From Datnioides undecimradiatus (Eukaryota > Chordata > Actinopteri > Lobotiformes > Datnioididae), in NCBI GenBank assembly GCA_008933995.1, contig WARS01000013.1, forward strand, positions 11,791,808 to 11,855,807: a DNA stretch of 64,000 nucleotides, in the 5' to 3' direction. A program made the translations under genes and the position numbers. Positions 62,401 to 64,000 of this stretch are shown here, one piece after another; positions within the stretch are counted from its first letter, which is position 1; the number at the start of each line of letters is the position of its first letter. Under the pieces are notes generated by a model, which made no database searches, was not told where the DNA came from, and saw nothing but the letters and a program-made list of their open reading frames with translations.

Positions 62401-63440
62401 AACACCAAAGGCAGTGCCAGGACAAGGACAGCAAGAGAAGGGCTGAGCATGTTTTACATGAAGGGCTATGCCAGCCTCATAAATGTCATCTACCAGGCTT
62501 CTTGTGCAACCTCAATCACCTTCTACTTGTCTTCTCAATCATACTCCTTCTTCACTCCTGCTATAGAAAATCATTAAACAGCCTATTGTGTATCATGGGA
62601 TGAGCTGCGGCATCAAACCAGCAGAACATTGCAGCAGGACAGGATTGAATGTACAGTAGAGCAAAACCAGTTCTCAGGAAATGTGTGTAGAGTGCCAACA
62701 AAACCATGAGTTGCTATAGTAACTAGGAAAATGGCTCACTACAGTTAAGTAGTTGCCTTAAACACACACACACAGAAAGACACACATTCTAGTGTCAAAG
62801 TATCAGCTTTGTTTCTACGGAAACCTCTCCCACGCACTGTAGATGGAGACGGAGCCTCTATGGAAACTGTAAGTTACCACTATTCACTCTGATAAAACAC
62901 ATTATCTGTGGCAAGTGTTGAGACGAAACTCTCCACTCTCCAGTGTTTCAGGCTAAAGCCATGCTAGTCGTTGGCATGATAAATGAGCTTCCAAGAGGCA
63001 TCAAGGTTGATGAACAAGGCTTGACAGGGCGGCAGATCAATATGATACAACAGATGTACGGCAGTAGCCTGCTCCTACACTTTCACATACATTCACACAC
63101 ACCTAGAGGCCTACACAAATGTGTACAAAGTCTACCACTTCCTCTACGCACTTCTGCTTTTTGTTGACATGTTTTTGATATAAATAGCAGTTTGTTTCCC
63201 AGCCCAAGTGAAACACTAACCATCTGACCCATCTGAGTTTGTCGTACTCTTAAAAGTTCATCTATCAGAGCGATTGTGGTCCTGATTCTGTACCTTAGCT
63301 GCATGCCTGGGCTTGCGGAAGAACGAGGTCTTGGCTGTGAAGAAGGTGAAGTCTTCACTTTCATCATCCAGGCTGCAGTACCCGCTGCTCATGCTGTTAC
63401 TGCTGGTCATGGAGGGGGTCAGCACTTCATTGACAGTCAT
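56813..63440 (-). CDS. rassf5: Ras association domain family member 5, RAPL-like short isoform, 5 coding exons, 284 aa
   Basis: Adaptor that binds active Ras/Rap through an RA domain and MST1/2 kinases through a C-terminal SARAH helix; in mammals it controls integrin adhesion and apoptosis. The join is 63440-63294, 58630-58517, 57701-57368, 57265-57150 and 56956-56813, totalling 855 nt with consistent phases. The first exon has MSSGYCSLDDESEDFTFFTA (17-36), as in the human short isoform that also starts MTV. The RA domain begins near LDGLYTGFIKVHLRL (89-103) and includes KRTSFYLP, FALYRQTHRDGQ and FVLKENETGEVE. The SARAH region is 238-284. Human RAPL is 265 aa; the excess lies in the linker of exon 3 and the N-terminus. 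The longer isoform with a C1 domain would use exons beyond the window. RASSF1 short forms share SSGYCS but fit worse. Confidence 0.92.
57150..57265 (-). CDS. rassf5: rassf5 coding exon 4
   Basis: Residues 199-237, DLFQKLALCERPLLLRLIAG then PDPEHLTFVLKENETGEVE, the end of the RA domain. Acceptor CACCTGCAG, donor GTGAGA. Confidence 0.92.
57368..57701 (-). CDS. rassf5: rassf5 coding exon 3 (RA domain)
   Basis: Residues 88-198 plus one base of D199. Starts ALDGLYTGFIKVHLRLSRPV after acceptor GTTCTAG. A hydrophilic linker, about 34 residues between VTVP and KRTSFYLP, is longer than the 22 in human and unlike it. It then continues with KQLHITSLTTTREVIQGLLK and FALYRQTHRDGQ. Donor GTGAGG. Confidence 0.9.
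57702..58516 (-). other. rassf5: rassf5 intron 2
   Basis: An 815-bp intron with GTGAGT donor and CTAG acceptor. It carries a short CAA-rich run near 58187-58209 and nothing else recognisable. Confidence 0.8.
58517..58630 (-). CDS. rassf5: rassf5 coding exon 2
   Basis: Residues 50-87, QSEAKEEEERRTKDLSEEEV then RTRIEEYNAQVSENGMRL, a charged segment equivalent to the TLQEIKQKIDSYN region of human RASSF5. The acceptor is a NAGNAG (TAGCAG), so Q50 may be omitted with a start at 58627. Donor GTGAGT. Confidence 0.88.
58631..63293 (-). other. rassf5: rassf5 intron 1
   Basis: A 4.7 kb intron containing polypurine/GA and TG repeats (59190-59230, 59428-59512, 61121-61147). The 204-codon plus-strand frame at 58900-59514 crosses these repeats and is not a gene. 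No other exon or RNA gene recognised. Confidence 0.75.
59428..59512. repeat. (GA)n/(GT)n compound microsatellite
   Basis: Runs of GA, then TG, then GA again, with few interruptions, within rassf5 intron 1. Confidence 0.92.
63294..63440 (-). CDS. rassf5: rassf5 coding exon 1 (short isoform)
   Basis: Residues 1-49, beginning MTVNEVLTPSMTSSNSMSSG and ending RKPRHAAK at donor GTACAG. The open frame continues upstream without ATG to a TGA at about 63492, so this is the first Met after a stop. M11 and M17 are alternative starts. Confidence 0.9.
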
Positions 63441-64000
63441 GGAGAGGTCCACAGCCGGCCTCCGGCTCCAATGCAGCACCGGGGTGGCTCACTGACAGCT
63501 TGAGGAAGTGCTGCTTCGTTTTTTTTTTCTTCAAAAAAGGCAGGGCTGAAGTGACATTCAGCCGCAATCAGAGTATACATGCATCTATCTGTCCTTTACT
63601 CATCCAGAAAAAGTCAGCGCTCCTCAGCTGGTGCATCCAGAAAGTTTAAGTCCCACCTGTGAGGGTGAGACAGGTGAACTCGGCTCAGATTCACCACTTT
63701 GCGTGCCACCGGAGAGGGGAGCAGGAAATCCGAGAGCAAGCACAGACGTATCACTTCCTCCTGTGTGTATGCTCTGACGCTTACAGACACGCGCACATCA
63801 CGCAGTATATTCACCTGGTCAGTTGCAGCTTAACATACATGTATGTACACACTCATACACAGCATGAAACCATCTCTGTCTCTCACACACACAAACACAA
63901 ACGTACAGGCACACGCTGATGTCCTGGTGTCAGTTTACAGGTTGGTTTCAAGTTCACCCAGCTCACCTGAGAGCTCCTGTCATACCCACAAACAAACGCT
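63441..64000 (-). other. rassf5: rassf5 upstream region (5' UTR/promoter of the short isoform)
   Basis: Should hold the 5' UTR and promoter of the short isoform, and be intron for the long isoform. No TATA box or coding exon clearly visible. A donor-like CTCAG/GTGAGC occurs on the minus strand at about 63966, but no supporting coding sequence lies before it within the window. Confidence 0.4.

Noticed and set aside
56813-63440. Identification as rassf1
   Set aside because: RASSF1 short form shares SSGYCS, but MTV, SLDDESED, FFTAKTSFFR and WHAFSVPELQNFL agree with RASSF5, as does the neighbourhood.

Overview
The window is vertebrate nuclear DNA, almost certainly from a ray-finned (teleost) fish. 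Signs are short multi-exon genes with GT/AG introns of about 90-200 bp, dense CA/TG microsatellites, a fish-type Tc1/mariner element, and proteins close to but distinct from mammalian orthologues. All three genes I can support lie on the minus strand: mapkapk2 (coding exons 1503-24272), dyrk3 (43508-51232) and the short RAPL-type form of rassf5 (56813-63440). I placed exons by joining family-like peptide blocks at splice sites whose phases agree. The joins give uninterrupted proteins of 389, 603 and 284 residues.

Layout from left to right: 1-1502 is the mapkapk2 3' flank and probable 3' UTR. Coding exons 10 to 2 occupy 1503-9206. A 14.8 kb intron 1 separates them from exon 1 at 24033-24272. 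The mapkapk2 5' UTR and promoter run to about 24.9 kb, with a TATA box and a perfect CRE on the minus strand. From 24.9 to about 43.2 kb is intergenic DNA holding a degenerate minisatellite block bounded by inverted repeats (25215-25846), a dead Tc1 transposon with both terminal repeats (26237-27731), CA/TG arrays and purine/pyrimidine tracts. dyrk3 occupies 43.2-52.2 kb, with its kinase exons packed at the 3' end, two perfect hairpin palindromes in intron 2 and a GC-rich 5' region. From 52.2 to about 54.5 kb is intergenic. rassf5 then runs to 63.44 kb, with further upstream sequence to the window end.

The order rassf5 - dyrk3 - mapkapk2, all in one orientation, matches the human 1q32.1 block RASSF5 - EIF2D - DYRK3 - MAPKAPK2, except that I see no EIF2D in the slot between rassf5 and dyrk3. 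The genes are not an operon. They are separate signalling genes: a p38-activated stress kinase, a DYRK-family kinase linked to condensate dissolution and mTORC1 control, and a Ras/Rap effector that binds MST kinases through SARAH. I found no clear new biological system. The most unusual items are the hairpins in dyrk3 intron 2, the bounded minisatellite, the rassf5 RA-domain linker, and two NAGNAG acceptors that could each vary a protein by one glutamine.
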